Assembly: GCA_013396915.1 (NCBI GenBank)
Contig: VWZL01001934.1
Span: 655,146 to 719,145, forward strand
Direction of reading: 5' to 3'
DNA length: 64,000 nt
Source of the DNA: Stercorarius parasiticus
Lineage: Eukaryota; Chordata; Aves; Charadriiformes; Stercorariidae
The number at the start of each line of letters is the position of its first letter. Position 1 is the stretch's first letter. A program made the position numbers and the translations under genes. The notes below the pieces were generated by a model that made no database searches, was not told the origin of the DNA, and saw nothing but the letters and a program-made list of their open reading frames with translations. Below, in pieces: positions 39,796 through 54,000 of the stretch.

Positions 39796-42700
39796 AGAAA
39801 AAGTAAGTTTAAATCTTAGAAAAATGCTGTTGAGTCAGATGTTCCCAGTGGGACTGGCACCAGCTTCCGGATGATCTCACTTTGTCCAAAGTATCTTTTT
39901 TTCAGCAGTTCTCATTTGGCTTCTCCTCACCATGAAGAATCTCACTTACAGGTTATAGCATCGACTGACCAGTAAAGTCCCACAACAGTACCAGAAAGGT
40001 ACTTTGGATGAGATCTTTGTTGTACATGGTCCCTGGCTTCACCTGCTCAAGAACCCAACACTCATTCTCAGCAACAGCAGAGCCCAATGAGAAGGAACTA
40101 CTCCCCATCCATTTCTCACTGTCTTCATCTCCCACCCCTTCTAACCTGTTTGGGTTTGGCTTTTCTCCCCCTGGTTATCTGAGAAGGCACAAGCAGCCAT
40201 CACAGGACGTCTCACCCCAGGGAAAAGGTGCTATGAAATGGCAGAAGACCGGCTGTAGTACAATTTCCAACCAGGTAAGAGAGAAGGTAATACTTTCACC
40301 AGAACTAGACGAGCTGGTCAATAATCTTAGTTTGCTAAATGCACTTCTTTGCCACTTTTTAGTTTCATATCCTGCTTTGATCCTTCAAATTGTTGCACCT
40401 GCACCCTGCACTGTCCATCCAAGCAGCAATACAAGCTGTTTCCATCAGTGTCCCTGGAAGAACTCTGCCACGCCAGCTGCGATACTACTCAGTGGGTGGA
40501 AGCCCTCCAAGAGCAGAATGTGCAGCAGGAACTTTGCAAGGTGTTAGTTCTGCAAGGAAAAGAGGAATTTGGGCTGGGAGCAAAGTATAAAATGGTGCAG
40601 TTAACTATTCCAGCAGGATATGTTATCTTCCCTTCTGGACCTGCAGAATTATGAACTATGAAGGAGCTGCCAGCCTTCATCTCTGATAGACGGTTTCAAC
40701 TCCCATCTACAGCCACAGTTCTGTTCATTATACAACACTTTTGGAGAGCTAAAATTTGTCTGTGGCCCCCATGACCAAGTCAAGTGATGATATCCCATGT
40801 GGAAACCATATTGAAATCACTGGAATAACTTATTGCATCCAATCTGCACTTTGTCAAGCACTTTAGGATGCTCTGAGATGAAACACACTGCACAGCCATT
40901 GGGAAGAATTAGCTAATGTTGGCTAATAGCTTAGATAGCATCTCCAAAGAGCAAGAAATAAAATCAACCTTAACTTGAAACTCCATTATATTCTCCTTTA
41001 TTTCTTAAATGTTAGGAGAGTTACACAACAATGATAAATGGTAAAAGTTAGAGTAACAATAATAATGGAAATTAATTCTGTTACAACAAAGAAAAGAACC
41101 CAAGCTTTATGGAACAAGTCTGGAGAGGAAGCAGAGTGTGCACAGAGCTGAAAAGAGGGGGCTCTAGTTCTAGTCTCAGTTTTAACCCCTTTTAAGGTCA
41201 CTGCCATACACCCATTCCCTGTTCCACAACAACAAGGGCTTACATTCCATACATTACCCTAAAAAAGACTTTCATTTCTCTGCCCTCATTGAGCTAGAAT
41301 ACTCACTGAGAAATAATTGGTATAAAAATATTAGGGGTTATTATTATGTTAAGTAATTGAACATAAAATGCATGTCTTGGGAAACCAAGGAGACAGGCAA
41401 AGCCTGTCAAAAGCCTGCAAAGTGACAGGTAAAGAAGTCTATCAAGGTGCAGCGTTCCATTAGTACGGCGAGAACACTACTTCAAATAACTCGGGCAAAG
41501 CACGTTTACCAAAGTGCTACACACATTAAAAAATTGTTTCTCCACAACAGGCAAGTTACTGTCCCATATTAGTGAAAGAAAGGCTGAGATGAGTGAGAGA
41601 GAGAGAAAACCAACCTGCCTAGAGTTGCAGTGAGTCGATGGCAGCGTGGGAACAGAAAGCAGTGGTCCTGCCCCTGGCCTAGTGGTTAATTCCAAGTCGA
41701 GCCTTCTGATTTTCACGTGCAAGATCAGCTACATTGACTTCATGCCAATGCCAAAGACTGACAGAATACAAAGCCCATATGTAAAGGACCTAAATGGCTT
41801 CTCACCAGTATTTAAGGGCAAGTAGCCTTTGATAATCGCTCTACATTAAGAAACAAACAAACAAAACTCTTCAGTTTAATGTTCGGTTATTCTTTCTCTC
41901 TTTTTTCAAGAGTTTGAAAACACAACTGGGTATCCAACAGTCTTGCCTGGATCTCTCTCAGCCAGAATTTTAACATACTAAATTACACACTGGACGGGGC
42001 AGGCTGCTTTTGAAAACCACTGTTCTGATCATCAGTCCAATCACATAACACATGCCTCTCCTGAAGAAAAAAGGGCCATAATCTCGACTTGGACTCCCAC
42101 CTTGATCAGTCTAGGGTTATACTGGTGTGTCTGACCACTACCAAATCCAAACCGCTGATCAAAGCAAGGATGAGGAACTCATAAAGCTCTTCCTAGTGCT
42201 TGTTTCAGAGAACATATTAAATTTTTTTCCCTTAAGCTATTTTGCAGCCTAGAAGTTAAATAAAATATTTAAATGCCTCTGGAGTTTATGAGTAACCCCA
42301 CTTTGAGCTGGTGTCTATATTAGCTGTGCTAAGCAATTTGAACTGGCAAGTAAAGATCTCCAACCTTTGACTCACAGACATGAAAGGGAGGGAGAAAGAC
42401 ATTAATGACAATTACTTGAGACTGTGCCACCCTGATGGAATAACCAGCGCAGCATTATGCACCTGCAGGAATGCGGCTTGGGTTTCAATCAGGTCCAGCC
42501 AAAGGCAGGCTAAGAACGGCTGTCTGCTCTGGGAGAAGGGCAGGCAAATAGGGACCTGGGCCCAAGCCCAGACCCTTCTCTCCACTAGTCATGGGTCTGC
42601 CCAATCCCAGCACTTTTGTAGGGGTGAATCTTAAGTGAAGATAAAGGCAAGTTAATCACAAATCACAAAAACTGTCCAGAGAGCAGTGGAAGGGCTAAGC

Positions 42701-44635
42701 AAACTATAAGAAAAGGATCTGCCCAGCTGTAGCTTAGGAAGGCTCGTCTCCACCTCTACTGTTATATTCTATTATTAATATTTTTAATATTTGAAGGCAT
42801 TAAAAATAAGGGTGCCCAATACATTTAACATAGTCCTCATTAACAGAGAGAAGTATCAATACCTATAAATATTGACATGGTCCATTTTCCACTCCCATAA
42901 GAAGTGTACATCAAAGTACTGACGCCCTACCTTCTGAGGAGACAGTTCCTTCTGGTACGTAGGAGGCCTTACCCACCACACTGTTGGTAGGTGGGTAGGG
43001 GTGGAAAGAAAGGGGCAGGAATGGCACTTGACATTGATTCCTACACTAGGGAGGCCCATAGCGTTGGATAGCTCTCAAAACAGCACTGGACCCTTACAGT
43101 ACACATGTTCCTGTAGTGGGGAGCTTCACCCAGCCATGACAACATCTCTTTCTGGTTTGACCAAACTTGTGCCCTATTAGATGGCACCGACATGACCCCA
43201 GATAAGTGGCGAGGGTGGCTAAAACAACAGCCAAGACACATACCATACTAGGCAGCAGGTCACATTCCCAATTGTTTAGCTGGTAGACTGAGATGCTTTC
43301 CTTGGATCACAGCTACTTCATCACTTGCAAAGACCTCAGAATTCTCCATCCCCAGGAAAAAATCCAGTTGCAAGCAGAGCACTACTTCAAGACTGAAACC
43401 ACACCATCACCCTCACATTCTCCCTCACAGCAGCTTCACACAAGCTCCTCTTCACACTTCCACCATCCACAACACCCTGGAGCCCCTACCCCAGTTCCAT
43501 TCAGTCACCAAGCCCATCTGCAATCCCTCCCTCTGCCATTCTCCTCAGACCACCAAAGAGTAGGCTGGCAATCCTTGGCCACCTTCACCCTTACACAACA
43601 AGAACACAAGCCACTGTCATCATGCTCACAACAGTAGGAAAGACTTTTTCTTCTGTGCTCCAAGGACCGCAGGCGTGCCTGGTTTGGGAATGGTGCCACA
43701 GAATATCCCAAGTAGTCAGAGGAGCTATGTAGAACTGTTAATATTCTCCAGCTTTCCTGATGCTTTAACTTTCTTGGATTACAACGCTGAATTGCTGGCT
43801 TTCAATTTTTGGACATCCCCATCTGACACACTGTTGATAGGTAGAACTCCCTACAGCCCCACTATCGCAGGTATCTGCTCCCCCAGGCTATGCCAAAATC
43901 GACAAGAATGGACTCATCTCCCTCCTCAACTCCCCCTCTGAGATCCTGGCCCATGAAAATTCCTGACAGGCTATTCAGTGGAGTGTGTTGTTACTCTTGT
44001 TCCTCACGGTCTGCTCATGAGAAGCTATTCCTTTTAACAATCTCTCTACCTGTGCTGTAATCATACCTCTGTTTTGATGTGCACACAAGCTCTGTGTGGC
44101 CTGGTTCCACCCAAGGACTGCAGGAAAATCACATTCCAGATTCCACAAAGGAGTTTAGCCCTTTCCATAATATTTCTGGTTCTGATCTAACTGAGACTGG
44201 TATTACAGCACTGTAACTCCATCAACTTCAGCTGAAAGTGTCTGCTCATGCCAAATTTGATTTGGTCTGCACTGAAACAAAAACAAATCAACAAACAAGC
44301 TCAGAGCGAGAAATAGAGTCAGGCTTCCAGAGCTCTTTGGAGCTGATCCCAACCCTACCCTTGGTCATTTGTGTGCCTCCCTTTTCCCTGTAAAATGAGG
44401 ATATTGACATTTCCCCATTCATAAAATGAGGTATTTACATCGTCATTTGTGAAGGGGTGTACTCTTTGTACTTCCCCTGGAATATGTAAAGTGCTATGTC
44501 ACAGTGCTGCTCCTCCTGATTTATGCCAGACTATTCAAGATCACAATCAGGCTTTGCTATTATTTTTTCTGATGAATACACTACATGGAAAAATGCCTGA
44601 TATAATGATGGCTCAAGATTAGTGATGCAGGTTGG

Positions 44636-44641
44636 TTTATT
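44636..44641 (-). terminator. Candidate MXRA8 poly(A) signal
   Basis: The first AATAAA on the minus strand after the MXRA8 stop lies about 340 nt downstream (TTTATT on the plus strand). I found no other good hexamer before about 41.0 kb. Position and hexamer are the only evidence; a longer 3' UTR is possible. Confidence 0.4.
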
Positions 44642-44978
44642 TAAAGCAGTAACATCAAAGCAAAAGGCCTGCTGATTCAGCTCATAAAAATCATTGATGC
44701 ATAAAACCAACAATAATATCAAGAAAGAAAAGGGGAATGGAGGACTGGGAGAACAGAAGAAGAAAAGGTAACCCAAACCCACCATAAGTGAACACAAGAC
44801 AGATGGTCTAACTCTTTCAAGAAGCACTTGCAAATACCCTTGTGCTTACTGGGGAGAAAGTCTACGTGAAAAAAATCTATGGTAACTGGAGGGACATGAT
44901 ATTAAGAAAAGGCATCTCTCTTCCATTTATCTATCTTTGATTGAAGCTTCTGGTCCAGCCAGCAGCTTGGGAACGTCT

Positions 44979-45004
44979 TCATTTACAATATTCCTTCCTG
45001 AAAT
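44979..45004 (-). CDS. MXRA8: MXRA8 exon 10: C-terminus and stop
   Basis: After the acceptor TTGCTTTCAG the split codon gives Asp429, then FRKEYCK and TGA at 44981-44979. The ending corresponds to FRKENCK in human. The exon continues as 3' UTR toward lower coordinates. Confidence 0.95.
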
Positions 45005-48000
45005 CTGAAAGCAAATTGAAATGGAGGTCAGTACCTGAAGAGAGATTTCAAACCACCCAAAGAAGCACACTGTAACATGGACTTAGTTATACAGTGACAA
45101 GTGACCATTTGCAGTCAACCACGTCCCTAGTATCCTCTTCATAAAACCCAGAGTGAGATATACTGCGTATAAATCATTGCACAGACCATCTCTGCAGAAT
45201 GTAGGCAAAAGTATCATGAGAACTCCATCAAGAACAGCAGGTCTAAGGCAACTCATGGACTCTCCAGACCGTTCCCTTCTTGATATCATTCCAGTGACAT
45301 TCATTATATTCTAAATTCATATGGGAGGAGTCCTGGAACCTAACTTCTTACAAGCAGTGTCTGACATAAGTGTGACTCTACAAACTGAGGCATAATACTC
45401 AGATTAATACTGGATAAGCAAAAGGAGATTCAGCCCCTAGGGAGGGAGAGCTGTTTGCTTTTGTTGGATGAAGTGAGTGACTGCCCATTACACATAAATT
45501 AATTCAACTCAAACCACTCTCTTCTGCACAGTGTTTTCTTCTCAAACATCATGCCAGGACATTTCTGAGATACGTCTCCCTCTGAGGTTACAGTACAGAA
45601 TGCACTATTCCAGCCCTGCAAGGCATTCTTTTTCCAATAAAAAAATATTCTATTTGTACCACACCAGAAGTTTTTAAAAGCCTAATCACTACTTGCATCT
45701 TGTGGCTCCATGATGAAAGGCTAGGAAGGGAACTAGCTTCTCATTCCTGCTGTCATTTCTCATGATGTTTATCATTCCTCATTCGTCTGTGGCTTGGTCA
45801 GCTCACTGCTAAACTGTGTTCTTCCCTCCTCCCTCCTTCAACCCATCAGAAGGTTCCTGCAGCCACCAATTAGGGCGAAGCAGTTCATTATTACCTTTGT
45901 CTAAATCAATGTGCTTTGCTGGGAAGCTTCTGGCTTGCTCAGCCTTCTCCTTCAGGATGTTGTTTTTGTAATCTGTGTAAGGGAGGAATATAATTCAGAC
46001 AGCCATTAGAACATTAAAAGAAAACAAAACTTTACAGGCAAGGCAGACATGTGATCAGTCCTTCCTTGAAGCACTCTAGGCCTGGCATCTCCAGATCTCT
46101 AGGAGAAACTCGTGGAGTTACTCAGCCACTCAGCAGGAAAAGGAAAGCTGCTATGACTTAATTTTTGCCCCTGGCACTAATCAGTTATGCATACTTCAGT
46201 TTCCTGCTCCTCATAGTTACCACAGATTCTTCCAGCATGTAACAAAAAGCTCTGGATTATCTATGCTAAGCTCACCTGAAGGTGACTGATGCAGATATTG
46301 AAAGTATTTGCTCACAGGGGAGCTCCCCTAAGACATACAGAGAAGAATTTGTACTTGCTGCTGTCCTAGTTTGCAACCCATCCTCTGCAACTCTTTTGTT
46401 CTTTACTTCAGATTCTGTATTGGCCTCTTCTTTAATGGGGCCCTTACAGCAATTCTGTAGCTTGGGACCTAAAGCTTGTTCTTCTAAAGGCTGTACCTTT
46501 ACTGGGGGTGCACAGAGGAAAAAAAAGTTTTGAGCTGGTTTGAAGCTGATGCATACCCAGTCTGATGTCTTCACTTTTGTATTGAGTCAGATCTGTTGTG
46601 TCGACTGTAAATTCTTTAAGATTCACATCCTTCCTGAAAAAGGAATAACAGTGAAAAATGTTATTGTCACATCCTGTAATAACTGGCTCCTTTCACACTT
46701 TTTCACAATAGCTTTTCTAATACTACTTCAGACAACTTAATTTATCTTGTTTATTTGCTGTATATCTGAAGAAAAGTTGAAAAAAATCCACAGAAGATTT
46801 CATTCTCTGTTAAGTACTGATGATTTTCACAGCAATCCTTACAGAATCCTTTCTGGTTTCTACCAGGCTTCCCTGGAGAAAGCATGACAGACAGATAACA
46901 GCATTGTCAGCCATCGTACACGGGTACTTTTCCTGTCTTTGCCCCTAACTTACCAAACAGATTTCAGAAGGTCATACTGCTTACTAGTGAATCCAGTTCT
47001 CCTCTCTCTCCCTTTTACTATCTTTTCTATTAACACCTTGAGATCTCTGGCCAGCTGGCTCTTTTTTCCCCCACCATGTGTTTGTCCAGAGCTTAGGACA
47101 ATGGGGAGCCAATCTGTACCGGAACTTCCCCATCTCTTCCACTTTCATAACATCTAATAAAACACAAAGGAACCCAGCTCCACAGTCTTGGCCCCAAACT
47201 CACAGTAGAGTTTACAGTAGATCTGTGCGCTACCCCTTTACCACTAACTCCTAATGACATCTCCCAGAAAGCTGATCTGTGAATCAGTTCCGAAAGTACA
47301 AGAGGAAATGCAATTGCCAAATCAGCTCTACAAACCATTCTCTCCTTCCATACTTTGGTAGCATGGAAGTTGCTCCCTGATATGTAATCATTATTCAAGT
47401 GTACTTTCCTGGGAACATTACACTAATAATGAATAGAGTGTAAAGCTGCAAAAGAACTGGTGGAAAGCAACGAATCACCTCTACCAAGCAGCCTGTGCTT
47501 TATGTGGCTGTACTTGTACTAACCAGATCCTCAGCTGCTTTAGGCACTTAGTGACAGCTGAGGGCTGGGGCTCTTAAGTTCATTGTTATGTATTCTAATC
47601 ACAGACAGTAGACCCTGTGTAATTATACTTACTCTCCGTATTTTTTCACGTTGTATTCATAACCTAAAGAGGGAGAAGAAACAAAATGAGCAGTCATACC
47701 CAGTCCAACTACTCCCTCCCAGACAACAGTGATAACAATAACACCTAGTACCTATTCACAGTGCTCCTGATTGTGATGCTTACAACGATCACTTTCACAA
47801 CCCCTCCAGTGTGTTCCACTGCCACAGGGAGCTTCCCTTTCCTCTACTCACCAGCCTTCCAGTGGTTTTCCCAGATCTACGGATGACCAGCCATGAGAAA
47901 CTACAGCAATTGCCATATTTCATTTCTTTCCACCTCCCATTTATTACAAAAATATTAACCACACCTGTCATCTCTTGTGTGCCGGTGCTGCCCTTGCCCA

Positions 48001-51000
48001 TGCCCAGATCATTGCTCAGGCCTGTATCCATCACATGCTACAGATGCTGGTTTTCACCAGTCTCCCACACGCCAGGTATCCAACCACAATCCTGTCTCAC
48101 CCCACCCTGCAAGCAGTGAGGATTTCAGGCTCCTCTTTTCCACTCAAAGGCCAGGGCAGGAGTCTGTTCCCTCTGTAACTGCAAAGTAACTCCACTTATC
48201 TCAGTGGAGATAGCCCCATTTTGTGTTGGTGCCAATCCCCTGACACGTAAATAAGCATGAATGTGATACTTCAAAGAACACAGCAGAAGACAGACATTAC
48301 CTGGTATTTGCCTTTTGTGTGGCATCCAAAACTATTTGTGTGGAAGTCACCAAAAGATCTCAGTGTCTATGTATTACACACAGAGAGTCAGGGAGTCCAG
48401 CAAGGACTTCGACATCTTAGTTTCTAAGGGATGCATGTGGGCCTTTTGCTCTAAACAAATTCCACTTGTAAAAAGCAACTGTCTAGCAGTTCTAATTTTC
48501 TTCTCCTTTACAACAAAGCAACTCAGGAAATCAAGGCCTGGAAATATTTACACCACACTAATGACTCTCTCTTGGCATCAGCACCTGCAAAGACTCCCCA
48601 GTGCGTAGGTTGCTGGTTTTCCAGGAGAGTATCACTGCCTTCAGCATCGTGCTTTGCAGTAATTATTTGCAGAATCAGCTCTCCTGTCATGAAATATCAC
48701 GACAGGCACTACAGACCTGGTCTTTTCTAGCACTTACCTCTCTGCCGGCGCTTGCGGGTGACGAGGACAACGATGATGAGGAAGACGATGAAGAGCAGCA
48801 GAGTTGCCAGGATGTAGCCCAGCTGCTGGAAGAAGTGCACCCGGCTCTCAGGGATGATGACATTTATTACATTGTGGCCCCTGACAACATTTGGATCTGA
48901 TGGAAAAGAAAAAGGAAACAGGCTGATAATTGTAATTGGCATCCAAAGCAAAGCACGTTCACACGTGGGCCAATATGTGGACCCAAAAATCATGTTCAGC
49001 GAGAAACTCTTCTGAACTGCATGAAGCAAAGGGCAAATGGCTGTGAATTTACAACATACTGCACCTTTGTCAGATGGAAAATGTGCTCTTCACAAGACCG
49101 TTATACTTCCCAGGCGCATGAAGTATTAATAGTGACTGTCACACGCTCCCTCGCTGCTGCCTGGCTATCAGAGGGGGAGCATGGCCAGAAGCCACACTAG
49201 ACAGCCCCGAGTCCTGCTGCAGGGTAACACAACCCTCCTCTGGGTCCCTTACAACACACATACCACGGTGCTTCGGCTCCAGACAGCAAAAGTATGAAGC
49301 AGCCCCTCCCTGCCAAGGGTTATAATTTACAGAGTGGGAGGAATTTTCAATGCCAAAGAATGAGTTTCCTTTTAAATAAAATCAAAAAAAAAATCAATAA
49401 AATAAATAAAATAAAAACCCACAAAGAAAAGCCAAGATTCCATTCCATTTGTAGGTGCAGCAGCATTTCAGTTCCACAGCACAGCGAAGGGTAACTCAAA
49501 ACTCTTACGTGGAACACTTTTGTAGATCTCAAATAAATAGGTCAATGTTTTACACATATAAAGAGGAAGTGACTTCTGTGCTTGCAATAGTCAGAGGAAC
49601 GGACAAATCCAGCCCAGGCACAGACTGCAAACCCGTGAGACACAGGGTGCTGGGGGAGGCTCTTCTCTTCAAAAGGGAGCTAAAAGTGACACTTTCTCCC
49701 CCCAAAAGGAAACATTCACTGAGCACCGGACAAGAACCAGCATGGACTTTGGGCCAACCAGTCTCTTGGGAGCTTAACCCTGTAAATTAGTCAGGGAGAA
49801 CAAGGGGAAAAAATCCCAAAAGCCACAGTACCATCAAATAGATGTGTTCTAATGAGAGAAATGTTGACATTTTTGGAACTGCTGGCATAGCGACCGGTTC
49901 CAGTTTGTTGGGTAGCTTGTTTCCAGCATTTAAAAACACCAACCCACTAACAATAAAATCAAATAGGACGATAGTGGATTGAAATAAACACTTTGAAACC
50001 AGAGATGATCATTTGCTAATGCTAACAACAGGCCTAGAAAACTGGGACATTCTAGCACACGCTCTGTTCTGGTAGCCCAGCACTCCACTCCAGCAACACT
50101 CTGCTTTTTACTGGCATTGCTAGATGCCGTGTGCTTGCTGGCTATAGTGCTGAAAACTAGCATGTATTTTTCACCACTGCTAAGTTAAAAAATACCAAAC
50201 CAAAAAACCCACTTGCAAAGCTGCAAACAGTATATGCGACAGTTCTACTTCAACAAATCTCTGGGTCACGAAGGGCTTCTTCAGCAGCTGCCATAATGAG
50301 ATGGTAGTCACTGGAGCAGCTGTGGAGCCAGGAGTCAGCAAACATAAATGCATTCTATTCCTGGCTTTTTGCTTTCCCACAAATACTGCAAGATAGCATA
50401 GGAGCAGAGTTAGACTCAGTAACTTTGGGCCTCCTTGGCTAACTCAATCAAGTAATACTAAAAATACTTGTCATACTAGTGTTTTGATAAAGCATCACTG
50501 GAGAACTTCAAAGCGCATCACCAGGAAAGCAGTGGACTATATCCCATTTTATAATTGTGGAAACTGAGGCACAGAGTAATGGTTAATTCAATTGCACCCA
50601 GCAGATGAATGGCAGCACCTAGAATAGTATCACCAAAGAAATACAGACTCTCCTCCTCATCCTAGTGTCGCATCAGAATTTAAGCTGAGGTGATGAAGAT
50701 TTATTCTGTAACCAGGAGCTGATCTTTCAGTATGTCTCAACATGGCATTCCCATCTGCCTGCAATTCACTCACATGATGTGGTTTAACTACCGAAAAACA
50801 AGTTTTAATGGTGGGGGCAAAAAAAGTTAGAACAGAGGTGCCCGTGCATTGCTTTACCAAAGTGTCAAGGGTCAGATTCTTCTGCTGGGAAAAACAGAGA
50901 GCGCTCTTCCAAGAGAGCTCACAAATGCTGGGTACGTGGCCCATTTTCTTCTCAAGGCTGGCAAAGCATTGAGAATAGTTTAGCAATAAGCATGAGACAC

Positions 51001-54000
51001 AACAGATTCCATTCTTCAATCACGTGCTCCAAAGCAAATGCAGAGTCAAAATGCACGGAGTTAGTAGACATACACCACATTTATATTGCTGAGACTGAGA
51101 GCAGAATTGAGCTCGTGCTTATATTCAAAACAGGATGAAGTTTCCTGTCTGGAAATGGCTCCGGGCCTTGGAGGTACGCCAGAAACTATAGCTGCTTGCT
51201 GAAAAAAGCTCATTGCTTTGCTTTTGTTATCTCCTGATGTTTCGTTTTGGCTTTATGTTATATCCCCAGAAGAGTTCTATACAGTTTTTCATGGGATGGG
51301 GCAGTATCTCAGCCTTTCCTGCTGTACACAAATAGGGCATGTCCCAGCAGGCTCCTCGGCAGCAGTGGGTTTGAAACAGGCACTCCGGATGTCTCAGCTG
51401 CTTTCACATTCCCATCAATTCAGCACATTTTTGTGTGTGGTGCTCTCAGACCATCTGAGCGTTTACTGCCCGAAGGGCACAAAGCTCTTCTAAGACCGTT
51501 CTTTTTGAGAGTGGAAATGGCTTTTCTCAGGAAGCCAAGTTTCTCCAGCACTGAGGGCACTCCCGCCAAACTAAGATATCCCCAGCAGGTTAAATTACTT
51601 GTAGGTTCTGTCTAACTTCTGAGCAGGTAGGTAACTATTCAGCAACAACTTGGACAACATGCAGGAGAGAGAGGAATAAATTCCTGGGTGGGTAACTCTG
51701 AAAACAAGATCTAGTTTCGATCTGCACAATGTGATCTGGACAAGGCTCAAGGGCAGCAAAAGGCATCGGGAGGGAGACTGATGTTTGTATGTCCTGGCCT
51801 CCAAGTTAGCTCAGCCCCAACAGCCACCTCTCCTTAGTACTGCCTGGGTTTTCTGGACACCAACCTCAGTCCCAGAGGGGGGGTTTAGGTTTCTGTGACT
51901 TGAAAAAGCCAATTGCTAAAGAAGAATAGACCTATTTAAAAATGTATGAAGCAGGTCAAAATTCTGTATTAAACAGCCAATAAATATTAAACCACAATGA
52001 ATATTTTAAAATGTTAATAAGGAACTATACCCAAAAGACTTAAAAAATATTAAACTTGGGATTTTAATTTTGTTTTTCTGCCTGAACGAAGTATGACGGT
52101 TTTGAGTTTGGACAGGCTGTCAGATGATAGCTCACTGCAGTGGAAAATTTGAAAATTGGTTTAAGAAAAAAAAAGGAAAAGCTGAAGGGTGGAGGAAAAT
52201 TCCTGGTGCTTGATTCTGCACAGTCTGGCACCTTGCACAGCCTAAACCCCTGCACAAAGGGGAGAGTGATGCTTATGATCTACACTGGTGAGATTAGTGG
52301 CATGTTGTAACAGCAAAGCAGAATCGATCCCCACCCCATACCTTCTCTAGTTCTATAAAAGCAGTCAGGAGACGAAGCCTGTTAGAAAAACAGCTTGTTT
52401 GCCTTAGGGCATGTCAGCTTTGCAGAGCAGAACAGGCTGCAGAATTTTCCCTCAGGCAAAGAAAACAGAAGCTGGACATGATGTCACTACAGCACTGCAA
52501 GCAGGGTAATTAGCCCCGATGGGTGGGACACACCATTTTTGGTGCAGCACAGTGTTAAAGCAGCTCAACAGGATGCTCACCAGTATTGCTAAGCATGCAG
52601 CTCCAGGTATACCAATGTAATGGAAATAGCTCAAACAACCAAGCCTGTACACTAGAGCCATATTCTAGCAGCGTGGGAGGCAAAACCTCATCTACTCTTC
52701 CAACCTTCATCTGCAGGAATAGCCCCTGGCTCAAATGTGAGAAACATTCATAGAGGAAACCTCAGTGTTGCTCTAAGTGGCACCTTCACTTCAGTGGTGT
52801 CTATGGTACTTCTGCAGGGCACAGGATTGTGTTGGCCATGCTCCCTCCTGCTGGTACAAAGTGATCCCTGCAGACCACTGTGGAGGGACAGAAAAGGCAA
52901 GGACATTTTGGCATTTGGAGCAAAGGCCTCCTGAGGTGATGATGGGGATGGGGAATAACGTGTTATATTCTTGTCCCGTGGCCTACTGAGCTCTTTAGAG
53001 CTCAAAGGTGCAACTGTAAATATTTACGTCTTCCTCAATCAGGAGAGCCATTTCCAGAGGCTACTTACCTACAGCTGGGGCAATGTTGTGAGTTGTAAGG
53101 TTAACCACCTTCTTCTCTCTCACTGGCTCCGTCACGAAGACTTGGTAGATCCTGCGTTCATGCAGGCCACAGTAGTGATGGTGCAGGTGGCAGGAGTAAG
53201 TGCCTTCATCTGCACTTTCCAGCTCTGAAATCCGCAGGGAAAAGTCACCCAGGGCAAAGGCTGTGTTAGTGATGTTCATCTTCTGACGAATGAAGAGAGG
53301 TCCGTAAGAACGGCGCTCACCAGAGGCATACAGATCAATGAGGCGGTCAGCCCGGTCATGAGGAACCCCTGGGGGCTGCCTGTCCCAGTGGACCACTTGT
53401 TGCTCCTCTTCACTGTGCCGTTCGGTCCAGATGTGGTTACGGTTCACACAGGGGAGCATCACCGTGCTGCCTTCTAGGGCAACAATCACAGGCTTTTCCC
53501 CATCCCAGTACTCATTTGCATCCTCAGCTGTGGAGGAGACAATACAAGTTGTGCAACCTTGGTACATGCATCTTTACATACTAGTGCTATGCTTAAGGAC
53601 ATGAAAGCGCACCTAAGATTGCTCTCAGACCCTGCAATCCTGTAACACATCCCCTCTAAAGATCTTGAAGTGCCACAGGGGTAGTGTGCCTTGTTCATGC
53701 TTACTTTAGCAGTTCGTAAAGAAATGCACCTCTACCCATCCTAGGTCAGTGCATTAAACAAGATGTTCTTTTCCTTATAACTGAGAGTTAATCTCTTGCC
53801 TCAGAAAGCAGGAAGTATATTCTCTCTACAGACTAAGAATGGAATGAGAACAACAGATTTCATCTTCAATATACTGTATCCCAATTCTCCAAGCAGGAAA
53901 TGCTTTTCTACCCGCAAATGCCTTAATTACTGGAGGAGTTCAAGAAGCACCGTTTTGTATTTTTTTTCTTGAAAAGGAATAACAGAAAAACCAAAACACA

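Larger units (their letters stand above)
34188..44635. other. Non-coding DNA between the LTR nest and MXRA8 3' end
   Basis: Contains the tandem duplication at 34443 and the G tract at 39776, plus a short (AAAC)n run near 41850. No exon, RNA gene or transposon was recognised. The ORF of 179 codons at 40008-40547 lacks known motifs. Confidence 0.65.
45005..48737 (-). other. MXRA8 introns 6-9
   Basis: Four introns of 1074, 999, 584 and 890 bp separate exons 6 to 10 (47664-48737, 46634-47632, 45973-46556, 45005-45894). I see no further exon, RNA gene or recognisable transposon in them. Confidence 0.85.

Noticed and set aside
40008..40547. 179-codon plus-strand ORF and an overlapping 101-codon ORF
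   Set aside because: Overlapping frames with no recognisable motifs or supporting splice pattern.
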